Source: Halococcus salifodinae DSM 8989 (GTDB taxonomy: Archaea > Halobacteriota > Halobacteria > Halobacteriales > Halococcaceae). From it: 50,583 nt of DNA. The translations under genes and the position numbers were made by a program. Below the pieces are notes generated by a model, which searched no databases, was not told where the DNA came from, and was given only the letters and a program-made list of their open reading frames with translations. Below, in pieces: positions 32,040-40,316 of this stretch; the first letter of the stretch is position 1, and every line of letters starts with the position of its first letter. The stretch covers positions 75,360 through 125,942 of the forward strand of contig NZ_AOME01000002.1 of the NCBI RefSeq assembly GCF_000336935.1, written 5' to 3'.

Positions 32040-33489
32040 CCCCGGAGGCTACGTTGGTGCTCTCCCGCTGTCGCACCACGCGCATGACGAGCACTGCCCC
32101 AGTAAGCAAGACCGTCATGAGGACGACCCCGCCGACCGTCTGCAACGTCGAACCCGCAATGTTCGTCAAGAGGTAGTAGGCCATGATGAACACCATCACG
32201 AGCGGGATGACGTATTTGATTACCGGGTTCCACCACGAACCGATGTAGACGTCCGCGTTGCGATTGAGTTCGATAACGCGGAGGCGTTCGGGGCCGATCT
32301 TCCAGCCGACCGTACCGATAATCAGCAGCGTTGCCAGCGGCAGCCCCCAGTTCCCGAACATGAAGTCCATCGTGCCGAGAAACGCTGAGGAGTAGGCGCT
32401 CGGAATCCCGAGGAGCCAGACGATCGTACAGACGACGAGAACGGTCTGGGTTCGATCCAGCCGTGTTTCCTCGATGATCGTCGACACGCCGATCTCGGTG
32501 ATGACGATACCCGTCGACAGGGCCGCGAAGAAAAAGCCGACGAAAAAGACGATCGCCCAAATCGGGCCGCCCGCCATCTGGGGGAACACGCTGACCAGCG
32601 AGACGAACGTCAGCTCGGCACCGGCGGTTGGCTCGAGCCCAAATGCAAAGACCACGGGAAAGACGGCGAAGATCGACAGGAGTCCGATGCTGGTGTTGCC
32701 GATCGCAGTGAATATCCCCGCTCCTAGCGGGATGTCGTCGTTCTGGCGGAGGTAGCTCCCAAAGGTGAGCGCGATCCCCCATCCCAGGCCGGTCGAGAAC
32801 AGCGCCTGTCCGAGGGCAGCGATCCACGTCTGGCCGCGAACGAGATAGTTCCAGTCCGGCGTGAGCACGAAGGCGAGCCCTGCAGTCGCGCCCGGTAGTG
32901 TCAGCCCACGCACAGCGACCACGATCAGCGTCACGACCAGCAGCGGGATCATCCACTTCACGACGCGTTCGATCCCACGCTTGATACCGAAGAGGAGGAC
33001 ACCACCCACCAGTACGGTCGCGATCGTGTGGGTACCGATCGTGAGCAACGGTGAGGCCGTGAACTCGTTCCAGAAAGCCACGGACTCGAAGCCAGGCTGA
33101 GAGAACGTGAGCAGGAACGAGTGTGCCACGTAGTAGGTGACCTGTCCAACCACGGGGAGATAGTACGAGGTGAGAGCCATCGTGACGACGACGACGACGA
33201 GGCCGAACCCCTCCGACCAGCCGCGTCCATACGTTTTCTTGAACGCTCCGATGACTCCCTGTTTGGTGTACGAGCCAAGCGCGGTCTCGGCCATCAATCC
33301 GGGTATCGCGATCACGAAGAGAAGGATGATATAGGCCAGGAGAAATGCTCCACCACCGTTCTGACCGGTCGTGTACGGCATCCGCCAGATGTTACCCGAG
33401 CCCACCATCCCCCCGAGCATCGCCATCAGAAATCCGAACCGAGTCCCCCACTCTTCGCGGGCCGTCCTCGCTTCGTTCTCGTTTGCCAT
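32032..33489 (-). CDS. Sodium-dependent transporter, NSS/SNF family
   Basis: The protein has 485 residues from ATG 33489 (MANENEARTAREEWGTRFGF). ATG 33504 is possible because a TATA-like CTTTTATCC lies about 25 bp upstream of it. About 11-12 hydrophobic segments are visible. TM1 has the NSS signature GFLMAMLGGMVGSGNIWRMPY (Na+/substrate site; bacterial members usually have AVGLGNVWRFPY), and TM6 region ALGQALFSTGLGWGIALTFGSY matches the conserved bend. It probably cotransports an amino acid or organic solute with Na+. The small gene at 31701 follows in the same transcript. The substrate is not inferable. Confidence 0.92.
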   Translation of the reverse strand: MANENEARTAREEWGTRFGFLMAMLGGMVGSGNIWRMPYTTGQNGGGAFLLAYIILLFVIAIPGLMAETALGSYTKQGVIGAFKKTYGRGWSEGFGLVVVVVTMALTSYYLPVVGQVTYYVAHSFLLTFSQPGFESVAFWNEFTASPLLTIGTHTIATVLVGGVLLFGIKRGIERVVKWMIPLLVVTLIVVAVRGLTLPGATAGLAFVLTPDWNYLVRGQTWIAALGQALFSTGLGWGIALTFGSYLRQNDDIPLGAGIFTAIGNTSIGLLSIFAVFPVVFAFGLEPTAGAELTFVSLVSVFPQMAGGPIWAIVFFVGFFFAALSTGIVITEIGVSTIIEETRLDRTQTVLVVCTIVWLLGIPSAYSSAFLGTMDFMFGNWGLPLATLLIIGTVGWKIGPERLRVIELNRNADVYIGSWWNPVIKYVIPLVMVFIMAYYLLTNIAGSTLQTVGGVVLMTVLLTGAVLVMRVVRQRESTNVASGGD

Positions 33490-33905
33490 GAAATACCGGA
33501 TCATCCATCTAAACTGAGGTGGATAAAAGCATCGGTCACGATAGTTCGATCAAGACTCTGGGACTGGTCCGATTCTCTGATATGCTCCAGCTGGTACGAC
33601 GGGAGATTCGTTACTGACTCGTCATTTCTGCGAGGTCGCGTTGACTACTGCGTCTACAACGTCGAACAGGCCGTCAAACAGTGAATCCCGTCGCCTCTAC
33701 GGGTTCAATAGCGCCGTGGCACACTGATCGAACCGGCGTCGCTGGGGCTTACCGGTTTTGAGTGTATCGAGCGAAACGGGGTGGGGGTGGGGGTGCGGTG
33801 GGCGCGGTGGTGGCGGGCGCGTTGTTGCCGGCTGCAACGAGAAAAGCGTCACGTACCGGCACCTAGGATAAGGTTCGTGCGCCGGATAAACCTCTCGTTT
33901 CCCGT
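33490..33905. other. 416-bp intergenic region without convincing gene
   Basis: The region separates the transporter start and the nitrilase-family stop, both on the minus strand. It contains the transporter promoter (about 33520-33530), a short hairpin CCCGT...ACGGG near 33687-33703, a G-rich tract at 33778-33820, and a 20-codon minus-strand frame (SLFDGLFDVVDAVVNATSQK) that lacks a start and may be a gene fragment. Nothing else is recognisable. Confidence 0.45.
33778..33802 (+). repeat. G-tract with canonical quadruplex pattern
   Basis: Four G-runs (4, 5, 5 and 3 bases) are separated by loops T, T and TGCGGT, meeting the usual G3+N1-7 quadruplex pattern. GGTGGTGGCGGG follows. It lies about 100 bp beyond the stop of the nitrilase gene, so the minus-strand transcript would be C-rich and the G-tract is on the template strand. 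It may contribute to transcription arrest. Confidence 0.5.
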
Positions 33906-34736
33906 CTATCGTCGCCGATCGCGCCACGCCGGAAACTCCTCGCGGACCGTCTCGACCCGGCCGGGATCGATGTCGGCGGTGACGGTGGCCGGTGCGTCGT
34001 CGGTCTCGGCCAGCACGTCGCCCCACGGATCGTACACCGTCGAGCGTCCACAGAGCGCCGTTTCCGAGGCGTCGGACGCTTCGCTCTCGAACACGCCGGA
34101 GCCGTTGCAGGTCGCCACGAACAGTTGATTCTCGATCGCTCGCGCTCGCGGGAGGAGCTGCCAGTGTTCGACTCTGGGGTATGGCCACGCACTCGGAACC
34201 AGAATCAGGTCCGCGCCAGCTTCCGCGAGATCGCGGTACAGTTCGGGGAAGCGGAGGTCATAGCACGTCGTCATCCCGACCGTGAATCCGCCGATGTCGG
34301 CCACGCCGAGCGACTCGCCGGGCACGAGCAGGTCGGCTTCGGCCGAGTCGTACCCAAACAGGTGGTGCTTTCGGTAGGTCGCCTGGCGTTCGCCCGATCG
34401 ATCGAATAACACCGACGCGTTCGCGAGACCGCTTTCGGCAGGCGTCGCCAATCCGTCCGCCGCGCTCGCCGCGAGATCCTCGACGATGCTCCCCGCGAGC
34501 ACGGCCACGTCGTGATGGTTTGCGGCGTCGGCCACCGAGCCGAGTGTTGGCCCGGCGAGCGATTCTGCACGCTGCTCGTACTCGTCGAACGTGAAGTACC
34601 CGACAGTGAAGATTTCGGGGAGACAGACGAGCTCCGCACCCGCCGCGGCCGCGTCCTCGATCGCGCCCAGCGCCCGCTCAACGTTGCCAGCGACATCGCC
34701 GGCCTCGATCCGGAGCTGGAGGAGCGCGAGTTCCAT
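33906..34736 (-). CDS. Carbon-nitrogen hydrolase (nitrilase superfamily amidase)
   Basis: The enzyme has 276 residues. The catalytic triad of the superfamily is visible: Glu in LVCLPEIF (about residue 40), Lys in ATYRKHHLFGYD (about 122) and Cys in GMTTCYDLRFPELYR (about 157). The ending EFPAWRDRR is typical of omega-amidase/NIT2-like members. It hydrolyses amide bonds of small molecules in the cytoplasm; the substrate is unknown. Its start shares a base with the stop of the SRPBCC gene (TGATG), indicating a coupled two-gene operon. Confidence 0.9.
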   Translation of the reverse strand: MELALLQLRIEAGDVAGNVERALGAIEDAAAAGAELVCLPEIFTVGYFTFDEYEQRAESLAGPTLGSVADAANHHDVAVLAGSIVEDLAASAADGLATPAESGLANASVLFDRSGERQATYRKHHLFGYDSAEADLLVPGESLGVADIGGFTVGMTTCYDLRFPELYRDLAEAGADLILVPSAWPYPRVEHWQLLPRARAIENQLFVATCNGSGVFESEASDASETALCGRSTVYDPWGDVLAETDDAPATVTADIDPGRVETVREEFPAWRDRRR

Positions 34737-35167
34737 CAGGCCTCGATTTCGGCCGCGTTCCGGATAGCGGTTTCGAGGTTGTCGAGCTCGCCGTCGAGGT
34801 TGCGTTTGAAGAAGCGCTCGACGCCCGGTACTTTCCCCTCGACGGTGAAGCGATTCCTGAGTCGCGTGCCGCCGCCATCAAGCGGTTCGAGATCGTGTTC
34901 GCCGATGACGCGCATCACGCGCGAACGGCCGACGAACTCGACGTGTTCGGGTGATTCACGAACGGTGTCCTCGGTCTCGACCGCGATCGTCTGGCTGACG
35001 AACGGGATCGGGAGTGAGATGTGCCACGTCGCGTGGGTGTCGTCGTGGACGTCGAACGACTCGACGACGCTGATCGGGCGCGCGCGTTTCGCCGGGTCGG
35101 CGATGAACTCCCAGACGCGCTCGGGCGAGGCTTCGAGTTCGAAGGTGCGTTCGACCCGGACAGTCAT
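34736..35167 (-). CDS. SRPBCC (START-like/CoxG-type) domain protein
   Basis: This 143-residue single-domain protein begins VERTFELEASPERVWEFIADPAKRARPISVVESFDV. This is the strand-helix opening of the SRPBCC/polyketide-cyclase fold, followed by antiparallel strands and a long C-terminal helix (VERFFKRNLDGELDNLETAIRNA). Such proteins bind hydrophobic ligands or act as CoxG-like membrane factors. It is read upstream of, and coupled to, the nitrilase-family gene. No specific ligand is implied. Confidence 0.88.
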   Translation of the reverse strand: MTVRVERTFELEASPERVWEFIADPAKRARPISVVESFDVHDDTHATWHISLPIPFVSQTIAVETEDTVRESPEHVEFVGRSRVMRVIGEHDLEPLDGGGTRLRNRFTVEGKVPGVERFFKRNLDGELDNLETAIRNAAEIEA

Positions 35168-35261
35168 ATCGAGTAGAGGGCTCGGTCGGGTAAAAGTCCG
35201 CCGACCCGAGAAAGCACGGCCGCGATCGATCGGCTGTCGTTCGGTCGACGAGTCCGGACAG

Positions 35262-35486
35262 TCAGCCCGGCGAAACGCGCCACGTCGTCGACTTGGCGCG
35301 ACCCCACTTCTCGATCTCGATGTCGTCAGTGCGCTCGGCCAGCCGCGGGAGGCGAACGCCGACCTGCTTCGAGCTCAGGCCGAGCTGCTCGGCGATGTTT
35401 TTGGATCGGAAGTACCGTTCGCCACGCGACACGCTGTCGTGGAGGTACGCGAGAATACGGCGGTCTTCCTCGGTGAAGTCGCTCAT
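35262..35486 (-). CDS. Small winged-helix protein (DUF7123-like)
   Basis: This 74-residue protein has the pattern TEEDRRILAYLHDSVSRGERYFRSKNIAEQLGLSSKQVGVRLPRLAER, a compact helix-turn-helix (recognition helix SSKQVGVRLPRL). It ends in a wing-like IEIEKWGRAKSTTWRV. From memory it matches haloarchaeal proteins labelled DUF7123. It is probably a DNA-binding regulator or architectural factor. It stands alone, in the same orientation as the SRPBCC gene. Confidence 0.85.
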   Translation of the reverse strand: MSDFTEEDRRILAYLHDSVSRGERYFRSKNIAEQLGLSSKQVGVRLPRLAERTDDIEIEKWGRAKSTTWRVSPG

Positions 35487-35555
35487 TGTACGTACTACGG
35501 CCGTGACGTCCTTAACCCTTTGTGGCGAATCGAGCCGCTCCTGTCTCCGTCGTCC

Positions 35556-35747
35556 TCACCCAGTGAGGTGAATCCCGACCACGAGGATCGCACCGGCGAG
35601 CACCGCGGCCGCAAAGCCCCACGCGGCGACGACCTGACTGTGCGCGAGCGCGGCGGCGAACGCCACGAGCGCGCCAGCGAGTCCGAGCAACCCGAACAAC
35701 ACCGCAAACCCTACACTGCGGTCGCTTCCGACGGTTTCGGTAGCCAT
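35556..35747 (-). CDS. Small two-helix membrane protein
   Basis: This 63-residue protein has two hydrophobic helices (VGFAVLFGLLGLAGALVAFAAAL and AAWGFAAAVLAGAILVVGIHL) and a short polar N-terminus. It has no charged catalytic residues. Its promoter carries a 13-bp element that is repeated in inverted orientation in front of the divergent LEA-like gene at 35943. No family can be named with confidence. Confidence 0.75.
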   Translation of the reverse strand: MATETVGSDRSVGFAVLFGLLGLAGALVAFAAALAHSQVVAAWGFAAAVLAGAILVVGIHLTG

Positions 35748-35773
35748 GCCACCGCTATCGGCGGCGGGGACTT

Positions 35774-35875
35774 ATACTGTCGGAAAGAACGAACCACGAG
35801 TCCATGCGTGAACACCCGATCGCTGTCCCGCGATTCGTTCGTCTTCGATGGGTGAAGACGTTTTTCCGACAGTAT
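35774..35875. promoter_or_regulatory. Divergent promoters sharing an identical 13-bp element
   Basis: ATACTGTCGGAAA (35774-35786) has its exact reverse complement TTTCCGACAGTAT at 35863-35875. Read in the direction of each flanking gene the element is TTTCCGACAGTAT, looking like a BRE followed by a TATA box. The left copy ends 26 bp before the ATG of the small membrane protein, the right spacing for leaderless initiation. The right copy is 67 bp before the LEA-like gene. Similarity extends a few bases beyond both arms. This suggests shared control. Confidence 0.55.
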
Positions 35876-35942
35876 CGTTCCATGCCGCGGAGGTTATGCC
35901 GCCGCCGGCCCGATCCCAGCCAATGAGGCGATCGCCACCCGG

Positions 35943-36881
35943 ATGAGCCTGCGTGGCCTGTTGCGCACCCTCGTGATCGCCGTCGTCGTTCTCGGGCTGA
36001 TCGTCGGCGGGGCGGTGGTGTTCGGCGTGATCGAGCGACCGTCGATCGTCGACTCCGAGAGCCGGTTCGCCGGGGTGAACGCGAGTACGACCGTCGTCGA
36101 TACCGACGTCGTCGTCACCAACCCGAACCCGATCGGCGTCCGCCTCAGCAACACCACGGTCGGCCACACCATCACGATGAACGACATCGAGATGGGCACT
36201 GGGAAGAAAAACGGGTTCGAGCTGAGCGACGGCAACACGACGATCGGTCTCACGACCGCCATCGACAACCAGCGAATTCCCGCGTGGTGGGCGAGCCACG
36301 TCGCGAACGGCGAGCGATCGCAGGTCGTCGCGACCGCGCGCGTGCGCTCGTCGCTACTCGGTCGCACGGCCAGCGTCAGCGAGACCGAAACGATCGAGAC
36401 CCACATCACGGATGGGTTCAATTCGACCGAATCGCGGCCGGTGAACGCGAATCTCCCGCTCGTCGACGATCCGGTGCTGGTCGTCGACCGAACGAGCGCG
36501 ACGTGGGGCGAGGTGACCGACGAGGCGACGCCGTTGGCCACCGAGATCGTCGTCTCGAACCCGACGTCGATCCCGTACGCGATCAGTCGGATCGACTACG
36601 AGGTCACGATGAACGACGTGACCGTCGGCAACGGGACCACTGCCCGCGGATACACCGTCCCCGCCGGTGGCCAGGAGACGATCCGTGGGGACGTGGCGAT
36701 CGATAACAGCAAACTCGACGAGTGGTGGGTGTCACATATCGAACGAGAGCAACAAACCGAGCTCCAGGTCGATTTCACTGCCGTCGTCGAACTCCCCGAC
36801 GGTGAGACGGTCCGAGTCCCGCTCGACGAGCTCGGGTACACCACCCAGGTCGAGACCGACGTGCTCGCCGCCGACGGCTGA
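35943..36881 (+). CDS. LEA14-like (WHy-domain) membrane-anchored protein, internally duplicated
   Basis: The 312-residue protein has one N-terminal membrane anchor (LLRTLVIAVVVLGLIVGGAVVFGVI) and an extracytoplasmic part made of two related WHy/LEA type 2 domains. The duplication is plain: VVTNPNPIGVRLSNTTV against VVSNPTSIPYAISRIDY, TITMNDIEMGTG against EVTMNDVTVGNG, and IDNQRIPAWWASH against IDNSKLDEWWVSH. LEA14-like proteins are linked to desiccation and osmotic stress. A surface stress-protection role in a halophile is plausible but inferred. Confidence 0.85.
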   Translation: MSLRGLLRTLVIAVVVLGLIVGGAVVFGVIERPSIVDSESRFAGVNASTTVVDTDVVVTNPNPIGVRLSNTTVGHTITMNDIEMGTGKKNGFELSDGNTTIGLTTAIDNQRIPAWWASHVANGERSQVVATARVRSSLLGRTASVSETETIETHITDGFNSTESRPVNANLPLVDDPVLVVDRTSATWGEVTDEATPLATEIVVSNPTSIPYAISRIDYEVTMNDVTVGNGTTARGYTVPAGGQETIRGDVAIDNSKLDEWWVSHIEREQQTELQVDFTAVVELPDGETVRVPLDELGYTTQVETDVLAADG

Positions 36882-36971
36882 TCGACCGGAGCGGTCGTCC
36901 CTTGGGAAGTGGCTTCCCATCGGTGTTCGGTACTAGCAAGGTAATTGTGTCCCCGGTTACGAGACGAGACC

Positions 36972-37742
36972 ATGCAACGGCGGTCCGCGATCGTCGTGGC
37001 CCTCGCGATCTGTGCGGTGTTCGCGGGCTGTTCGCAGTTGGCCGCGCCTGTCGACGAGGGGACACCGACCGCGACGACGGAGTCGACGGCTCCCATCACC
37101 GCATCGCCAACCGACACGTCCCAGTCGGCCGAAGCGACCCCAACGGCGACCGAAACCGCGTCGGCCACGACGGCCGCAACGCCGACGCGAACCACTACGA
37201 CGACGCCGACTGCAACCGTGACGGCGACAGCAACCGCGACTGCGACCGCAATACCGACTGCAACCGCGACGCCGACGCCAACAGCAACGCCGACCCCGAC
37301 CCCCACACCGACACCGGAACGTCCGCCGACGGCGACTCCGACACCGTCCACGACGGCCACGTCGACTGCCTCAACCCCGCCATCGACGACAGCCTCGGGA
37401 TCGCCGACACCGCAGTCAGCACAGCTAACCATCACACGCCTCGACGCCGAGAACGAGACGGTCGTGTTCCGCAACGCCGGCAACCGATCGCTCGATCTCG
37501 ATGGGTACGTCGTGGACTTCGACGACGGGCAACAGCACACGTTCTCCCGGTACGTCCTCCGACCCGGTGAGACAGTCACGCTCAACACCGGGCGGGGCGA
37601 CAACACCGGTGCCGAGCGCTACGCTGGCTTCTTCTATCCAGTGATCAACGACGCCAGCGATACGGTGCTCGTCGAGACACCCGGTGGACGGATCGTCGAC
37701 GCCCGACAGGTGTCGGCAGAAACGTCGACCTCGGGTGGGTGA
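36972..37742 (+). CDS. Lipoprotein with Thr/Pro-rich linker and lamin-tail domain
   Basis: The protein has 256 residues from ATG 36972. The signal peptide RRSAIVVALAICAVFAGC ends in a lipobox (AGC, Cys at about 19). Residues ~35-145 are almost only Thr, Pro, Ala and Ser (TATPTPTATPTPTP-like), a likely glycosylated stalk. Residues ~150-250 form a lamin-tail (LTD) domain: ITRLDAENETVVFRNAG...LDLDGYVVDF...YVLRPGETVTLNTGRG...DTVLVETPGGRIVD. LTD domains in archaea occur on secreted proteins and nucleases; none of the latter is present here. The stalk and lipid anchor would hold the domain outside the cell. Confidence 0.85.
   Translation: MQRRSAIVVALAICAVFAGCSQLAAPVDEGTPTATTESTAPITASPTDTSQSAEATPTATETASATTAATPTRTTTTTPTATVTATATATATAIPTATATPTPTATPTPTPTPTPERPPTATPTPSTTATSTASTPPSTTASGSPTPQSAQLTITRLDAENETVVFRNAGNRSLDLDGYVVDFDDGQQHTFSRYVLRPGETVTLNTGRGDNTGAERYAGFFYPVINDASDTVLVETPGGRIVDARQVSAETSTSGG
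37085..37415 (+). repeat. ACN/CCN-rich low-complexity tract (Thr/Pro codons)
   Basis: Within the lipoprotein gene a run of imperfect GCGACGCCGAC and GCAACCGCGAC units encodes the Thr/Pro/Ala stalk. Such tracts vary in copy number by slippage, so this segment is also prone to assembly error. Confidence 0.65.
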
Positions 37743-37787
37743 GATCACGCTGGATCGCGTGAACTGTGGGCGCGATCGAGCCCGTTG

Positions 37788-38822
37788 CTACAGGATCGTG
37801 GTGTGTTCGGACTCCTCGTTGAGCGCGAGATTCGTCGCGATCTCGGCGTTCCGGACGGCGTACTCCGCCGTCTTGGCGAGGCTGACGAGCACCTCACGCA
37901 CCCGGAGGAGACTCTCGTTGTCCATCTCGGGCAGGTCGTCCAAGATCTCGCTCTCGCGGTCGTTGATCTCGGCGAACTGCCGCCGGACTTCGATCGTGCG
38001 CTCGAAGTCGCGTTCGACGGCCGCCTGGACCGCGAGTGCGGAGATCTCGTCGACCTGATCGGTGAACTCCCGGATGCGGCGCATCGTCGCGTCGTCGACA
38101 TCGAGGGTGTGGCCCGGCGTTTCCATCGCGATGTCGGCGATGTCTTCTGCGTTGTCCGCGGTGAGTTCGAGGTTCTTCGCGATGGCGCGATACCCCACCA
38201 GGGGAAAGCCGTCGTCGAGGTCCACCGCCCGCGCGAGGTTGGGGTTCTGGTAGGCGGTGAAGATCAGCCGAAGGAGAAGGACGAAGATCTTGTTGGCCTG
38301 GCGCTCGCGGTTCAGCGCGCGCTGGGCGAAGTCGGGGTTGCCGAGCGCGAGCGCCTTCACCGCCTCCTCGCGCATCGTCGAACCCGTGGATTCGAGCCGT
38401 TCGAGGAGGTTGTCGAGCGTGAAGTCCTCGGGATCGACCGAACACCGGATCGCGATACGCTCGGGAGTCTCCTCGATCACGCCGAGGCCCATCAGCTGGG
38501 TTTCGGCGTTGTAGACCGCGTTGATGTGTTCGGAGTCGAGAGTACCTTCCGCGACCTCGACGTGGATCACCCGTCGACCGAGGACGTACTGCGCGACGAT
38601 CGCGCGCTCGACCGCGTCCGCGTCGAGGTTCTCGGCGTGGATCGTCGCCTTCGACTCCTCGGTCTGGGCCGACTCCGACAGCACCGTCAGCGTCCCCTTG
38701 CCGCCCATCCGAAGCGACACCTCGTCGCCCTTCTCGACATCGTGTGCCGACGCCCACTCGGCCGGTAACGTCATCGCCAGCGTCGAGGGGCCCAGCCGCT
38801 GGACCTTCCGCGTCTCAACCAT
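37788..38822 (-). CDS. AbrB-PhoU fusion protein
   Basis: The protein has 344 residues from ATG 38822 (MVETRKVQRLGPSTLAMTLP). The N-terminal ~50 residues are a SpoVT/AbrB-type swapped-hairpin DNA-binding domain (STLAMTLPAEWASAHDVEKGDEVSLRM). The rest is helical, with two PhoU-like bundles (ESTGSTMREEAVKAL...; NAEDIADIA...FTDQVDEISALAVQAAVERDF). PhoU proteins signal phosphate sufficiency to Pst systems, and AbrB fusion suggests direct transcriptional control. It is 25 kb from pstSCAB in this window and is convergent with the lipoprotein gene. Confidence 0.9.
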   Translation of the reverse strand: MVETRKVQRLGPSTLAMTLPAEWASAHDVEKGDEVSLRMGGKGTLTVLSESAQTEESKATIHAENLDADAVERAIVAQYVLGRRVIHVEVAEGTLDSEHINAVYNAETQLMGLGVIEETPERIAIRCSVDPEDFTLDNLLERLESTGSTMREEAVKALALGNPDFAQRALNRERQANKIFVLLLRLIFTAYQNPNLARAVDLDDGFPLVGYRAIAKNLELTADNAEDIADIAMETPGHTLDVDDATMRRIREFTDQVDEISALAVQAAVERDFERTIEVRRQFAEINDRESEILDDLPEMDNESLLRVREVLVSLAKTAEYAVRNAEIATNLALNEESEHTTIL

Positions 38823-38908
38823 ACCGGGAGTCGACGCGCCCACACACCTTAATCTTCTCCCTATGTCACTAAACGAAGTCGGCGGCCTACTAGCTCACTG
38901 GCTGAACG

Positions 38909-40072
38909 CTAGACGACCTTCATCAGCCGGCGCTCGACCCGCCCGATCCTGACCTTCCGCCAGCCCCGGAGTTCGTCGTCGAGGTCCGTGTCGCCAGTAT
39001 CGACGCGCAGCACACCGATGTCGTCGAGCTTGCGGCGCGAGGCGACGATCTCGACATCCGACTGTCGGAGCACGTCGGGCGAGAGCTGCTGGTTGCCGCG
39101 GCCGAAGACGAACCCCTGGCCACCGATCGGCGAGACGACCACCACGTTCCGGTCGCCGAGGCACGCGAGGATCTCGTCGGCACTCGCGTCGCGGGCGAGC
39201 ACCTCGCCCGCCGGCCACTCGCCCGCATCCGGCCCCGCCGGGTCCGCACGCCAGACGTCGACGCCGAGCGGCGTTCCTTCGAATCCGAGTTCGTCCGCGA
39301 TCGCCCCGACGGTGCTGCCGGGACCAAGTACGTACGTCGTGCCAGGCTCGATCTCGCTCGCGACCCCCGCCGCGAGCGTTGCGACGGTGCCGCCGCCGAG
39401 CTGTTTGCTCGATTGGATCTCCTCGGCGACTGGAACCTGGGCGAGCGCTCGAAGCTCGGTGTGGACCTCGCCCTCGCGATAGGCGTCCTCGTCGATGTCG
39501 TTCACCTCGCGGGACTCGGTGTCGTCGAACGTCGCCGCGATCCGACCTGCCGCGCGGGGCGAGACCGCGAACACTGAGGAGTAGATCTTGACGCCAGCCG
39601 GTACCCCCAGAATCGGAATTTCACTACTACGCTCTTCGAGCGTCTCGGCGACGTCGACTGCGGTGCCGTCGCCGCCGACGAACAGGACTAAATCGACCCC
39701 CTCGTCTCGCGGCTCCGCCGCTCGACCGTTCCGTTCCGCCGCCGGCGGAACGTGCTCGGCGAACCGCCGGACGGCCTCACGGGTGTCGGCAGCCCCGGTC
39801 TCCGTGGGCGGGTCGGTCACGACTTCGCATTCGAAATCGACATCGTGGACGATCGACGCACCCATCTCGCCGCCGGCAGCAAGGAGTTCGATCGTCTCGT
39901 CCGCGTCCGCAGCGTGAGTAACGAGCGACGCGAGCGCGTCACGGGCGCGACCTGGTGCGCGCGGCTCTGCGCCGCGTGCCCGTGCCTCCTTGACCTTGCC
40001 ATCGGTCCCTTTCAACCCGACACGGCCACCCATCCCGGCGATGGGATTCACCACGAAGCCGACCCGTCGCAT
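38909..40072 (-). CDS. ATP-NAD kinase family protein (COG3199-like)
   Basis: The protein has 387 residues. The N-terminus GFVVNPIAGMGGRVGLKGTDG and the motif LVLFVGGDGTAVDVAET (GGDGT, the NAD kinase/diacylglycerol kinase nucleotide loop) are diagnostic, followed by LGVPAGVKIYSSVFAVSP. The C-terminal region has YVLGPGSTVGAIADELG and GGQGFVFGRGNQQLSP. The AcoX-like/COG3199 branch differs from classical NAD kinase and its substrate is not settled. The protein is cytoplasmic and monocistronic, divergent from the 41-residue membrane protein gene. Confidence 0.88.
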   Translation of the reverse strand: MRRVGFVVNPIAGMGGRVGLKGTDGKVKEARARGAEPRAPGRARDALASLVTHAADADETIELLAAGGEMGASIVHDVDFECEVVTDPPTETGAADTREAVRRFAEHVPPAAERNGRAAEPRDEGVDLVLFVGGDGTAVDVAETLEERSSEIPILGVPAGVKIYSSVFAVSPRAAGRIAATFDDTESREVNDIDEDAYREGEVHTELRALAQVPVAEEIQSSKQLGGGTVATLAAGVASEIEPGTTYVLGPGSTVGAIADELGFEGTPLGVDVWRADPAGPDAGEWPAGEVLARDASADEILACLGDRNVVVVSPIGGQGFVFGRGNQQLSPDVLRQSDVEIVASRRKLDDIGVLRVDTGDTDLDDELRGWRKVRIGRVERRLMKVV

Positions 40073-40181
40073 ACCCTCGCTATCGCCGGCGACGAGAAAA
40101 GCGGTCCGGCTCCGGCGGTAGTGGTTCGAGTTGGTGTAGCTCGGATGGAACGCTTAAATCCCGGGCGCGCAAGCGTCCGGC

Positions 40182-40307
40182 ATGAGCGAGATCGGCGTAC
40201 TCCTCCAGGAGGGCGTGCAGACGGGTGTCATCAACGGAGCCGGCTACGCGGTCGGAATCGCGGGGATCGTCATCGCCGCGGTTTGGTGGGCGTATCTCTA
40301 CCGCTGA
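40182..40307 (+). CDS. 41-residue single-helix membrane protein
   Basis: This ORF (MSEIGVLLQEGVQTGV...) encodes a short amphipathic N-terminus and one transmembrane helix (YAVGIAGIVIAAVWWAYLYR). A TATA-like CGCTTAAATCCC at 40151-40162 is about 27 bp before the ATG, exactly right for a leaderless mRNA, and the codons show full haloarchaeal G/C third-position bias. The aromatic-rich end resembles small respiratory-complex or transporter peptides; the function is unknown. Confidence 0.7.
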   Translation: MSEIGVLLQEGVQTGVINGAGYAVGIAGIVIAAVWWAYLYR

Positions 40308-40316
40308 ATCCGGTGA

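Noticed and set aside
38870-38910. Possible tRNA fragment near the NAD kinase-like gene end
   Set aside because: No cloverleaf, T-loop or anticodon stem could be drawn from the sequence.
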